Source: Ascidia mentula
Taxonomy: Eukaryota; Chordata; Ascidiacea; Phlebobranchia; Ascidiidae
Assembly: GCA_947561715.1 (NCBI GenBank)
Contig: OX387202.1
Span: 8,631,001-8,695,000 of the forward strand
Length of the DNA stretch: 64,000 nucleotides
Reading direction: 5' to 3'
Notes under the pieces: model-generated
The model's database searches: none
Seen by the model: the letters and a program-made list of their open reading frames with translations, nothing else
What the model was told of the DNA's origin: nothing
In this document: positions 62,701-64,000 of the stretch, piece after piece
Layout of the letters: each line of letters starts with the position of its first letter
Position numbering within the stretch: the first letter of the stretch is position 1
Made by a program: the position numbers and the translations under genes

Positions 62701-63564
62701 ACCGAACGATTTCCCATGAAAGCAACATTACTGCCAATTAAAACCGTTGGAGTTCAGGTTGTTATGCTTGTATTATTATTATGAACAGATATATTTGGAA
62801 TTGGTCTGATGTCAAACTATGCTATTTTTTGTACAGGGAGATTGCAGAACTTATGGTTATGTTGTTGGTTTGTCATCCAACAATGAGACACCTGACTGGG
62901 AAGTTTTATTTTTTCTTGCAAAAATGATTCCAAGGATTTGTCATACCGTGAATCGGGTCACATACATTTATGGTGGAGCAGTTACAGATCAAATCCAGGT
63001 TAACAATAGTTGGAAAATACATAAAAAAAACTCTGGTTTTGTGTTATTGAAGTTTTTTATCCAGGATGTAACTCCCACAGTTCTTTCATTCAATGTTTTG
63101 GCTACATTGCGACAATGTGATGATGTCGCTCACAAGGTTCTTATAAAACACAGCATGTATGACAAAATCAGCCAGGTAAGTTTGGTTTACATGAAAGGCA
63201 TACAGTTAAGAAATAGATTGAACAAAGCAAATACAAAAAAGCATTGTTTTACACCTGAAGTACTCTTTATATTAGGTGTTATTATTTGATGCTAAAAAGA
63301 TAAGTTCAACAGATGCCGGTTGTTTTGCTGCCTCTTCACTTTGATCGTGACATTTTTGTACGTGAACCTTCATGCCAGCGATCAGTGGTTCTTCGTCCAT
63401 TCCTAACCAACGACTTTATGACTGGGCTTGCTGCCCGACCTGGAAAAGATCTTCCAGAGGAAGTTGTGACAGAAATGGTGAAAGAGGTCGATAAAGTTCC
63501 AGGGATTTCAAGAGTTATCTACGACATGACATCGAAGCCACCAGGCACTACTGAATGGGAGTGA
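59703..63564 (+). CDS. GMPS: GMP synthase (glutamine-hydrolysing)
   Basis: Converts XMP, ATP and glutamine to GMP in the last step of de novo guanine nucleotide synthesis. Exons 59703-60144, 60260-60382, 60843-61000, 61736-61906, 61979-62114, 62166-62370, 62444-62591, 62647-62757, 62837-62998, 63065-63175 and 63313-63564 join in phase to 672 residues (human 693). The class I glutamine amidotransferase domain comes first: VVILDAGSQYGK, the catalytic Cys in GICYGMQ, and the His/Glu of LQFHPEVD. The ATP-pyrophosphatase domain has the P-loop LVSGGVDSS, then HVDNGFMRK, IIGDTFMNV, LAQGTLRPDLIES and HPFPGPGLAIRV. The dimerisation domain ends in SRVIYDMTSKPPGTTEWE, nearly identical to the animal consensus. 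All key residues are present, so the enzyme should be active. Confidence 0.97.
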
Positions 63565-63876
63565 TATACACAGTGAACAAAAATTACCCGCTGCTTTTGT
63601 TGCTCTTTACTGCAATTTCAACATGATTGGATTTTAACTTCAATACAATGACTTGTACTGGTGGAAATCTGTCCAGTGTCTATCATGTTTATAAGTGTAA
63701 TTGGAAATTACAAAAAATAAGATTAGTTGCTAAACTATGCTGCTGAAACAAAATTGTTCACAATATGAAAAATGTATTACAAATGAAACATTAAGAAAAT
63801 TCTCACTTGACAAAAAGCAGGCTGTAAAATACATCTGATAAAATTGCACATTGAATTACGGACACAGTAAAAGAGT
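63565..63876. other. 3' UTR of GMPS facing the 3' side of a minus-strand gene
   Basis: AT-rich sequence with no repeat or open frame of interest. A variant signal AATAAG occurs at about 63716 on the plus strand. The minus-strand gene at the window end reads toward this region. Confidence 0.35.
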
Positions 63877-64000
63877 TTATTCCATTGGGTCATTAGGTGG
63901 GTGAAGTTGGGTTGTTTCAGGCATGGTTGATGACCTTTCACTTTCCCTGTATCCTTCACTTACTCTTTCCTTTCCAGCAATTTGGAGAATAGCAACTGCT
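63877..64000 (-). CDS. Unidentified gene, partial at the window edge
   Basis: The minus strand is open from the edge for 40 codons and contains AVAILQIAGKERVSEGYRE, followed by a Ser/Thr/Pro-rich end finishing HPPNDPME and TAA. AATAAA overlaps the stop codon. A strong donor consensus (AAAGA/GTAAGTG) lies inside the frame after AGKER, so the coding exon may instead end there and the rest be intron. I cannot assign a family from so short a piece. Confidence 0.4.
   Translation of the reverse strand, partial: AVAILQIAGKERVSEGYRESERSSTMPETTQLHPPNDPME

Overview
This is a gene-rich, AT-rich animal genomic window with short-to-medium GT-AG introns, most likely from a Ciona-type tunicate. The main reason is a cluster of four GPI-type ephrin genes next to ordinary metazoan housekeeping genes; ascidians are known to carry a tandem set of A-class ephrins. 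The species is inferred from content, not proven. Exon coordinates below come from reading splice sites, checking that phases join, and matching known family motifs.

Layout from left to right. 1-7169 (+): the 3' two-thirds of a CLEC16A gene (autophagy/endosome regulator), interrupted in one intron by a ~0.9 kb inverted-repeat element. 9064-11077 (+): a two-exon coiled-coil protein that I do not recognise, preceded by a small inverted-repeat element. 11.1-16.7 kb: mostly empty sequence with one elongator tRNA-Met gene on the minus strand. 16772-50956: four ephrin genes, here called 1 to 4 in order. Genes 1, 2 and 3 point right in tandem and gene 4 points left. All four have five coding exons with the same intron phases (2,1,1,1). 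Genes 1 and 2 share an extra cysteine pair that genes 3 and 4 lack. A cluster of GATA motifs lies upstream of gene 1.

51767-55324 (+): an 11-exon gene joining a RIPK/TKL-like kinase domain, with a degraded HRD motif, to a set of Kelch repeats. It diverges from ephrin gene 4 and appears to use two non-canonical GC-AG introns. 55.3-58.6 kb is a repeat-rich block: a tRNA-like SINE candidate, two 9-bp minisatellite arrays, a decayed hAT-family transposase and an inverted copy of the minisatellite. 58877-59398 (+): VPS25 (ESCRT-II), apparently in one exon. 59703-63564 (+): GMPS (GMP synthase) in 11 exons. The last ~120 bases hold the probable end, or an inner exon, of an unidentified minus-strand gene.

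The most notable features are the ephrin cluster, with its coordinated gain or loss of cysteines, and the pseudokinase-Kelch fusion. Apart from the ephrins, which would share Eph receptors, the genes look like unrelated neighbours and not one pathway.
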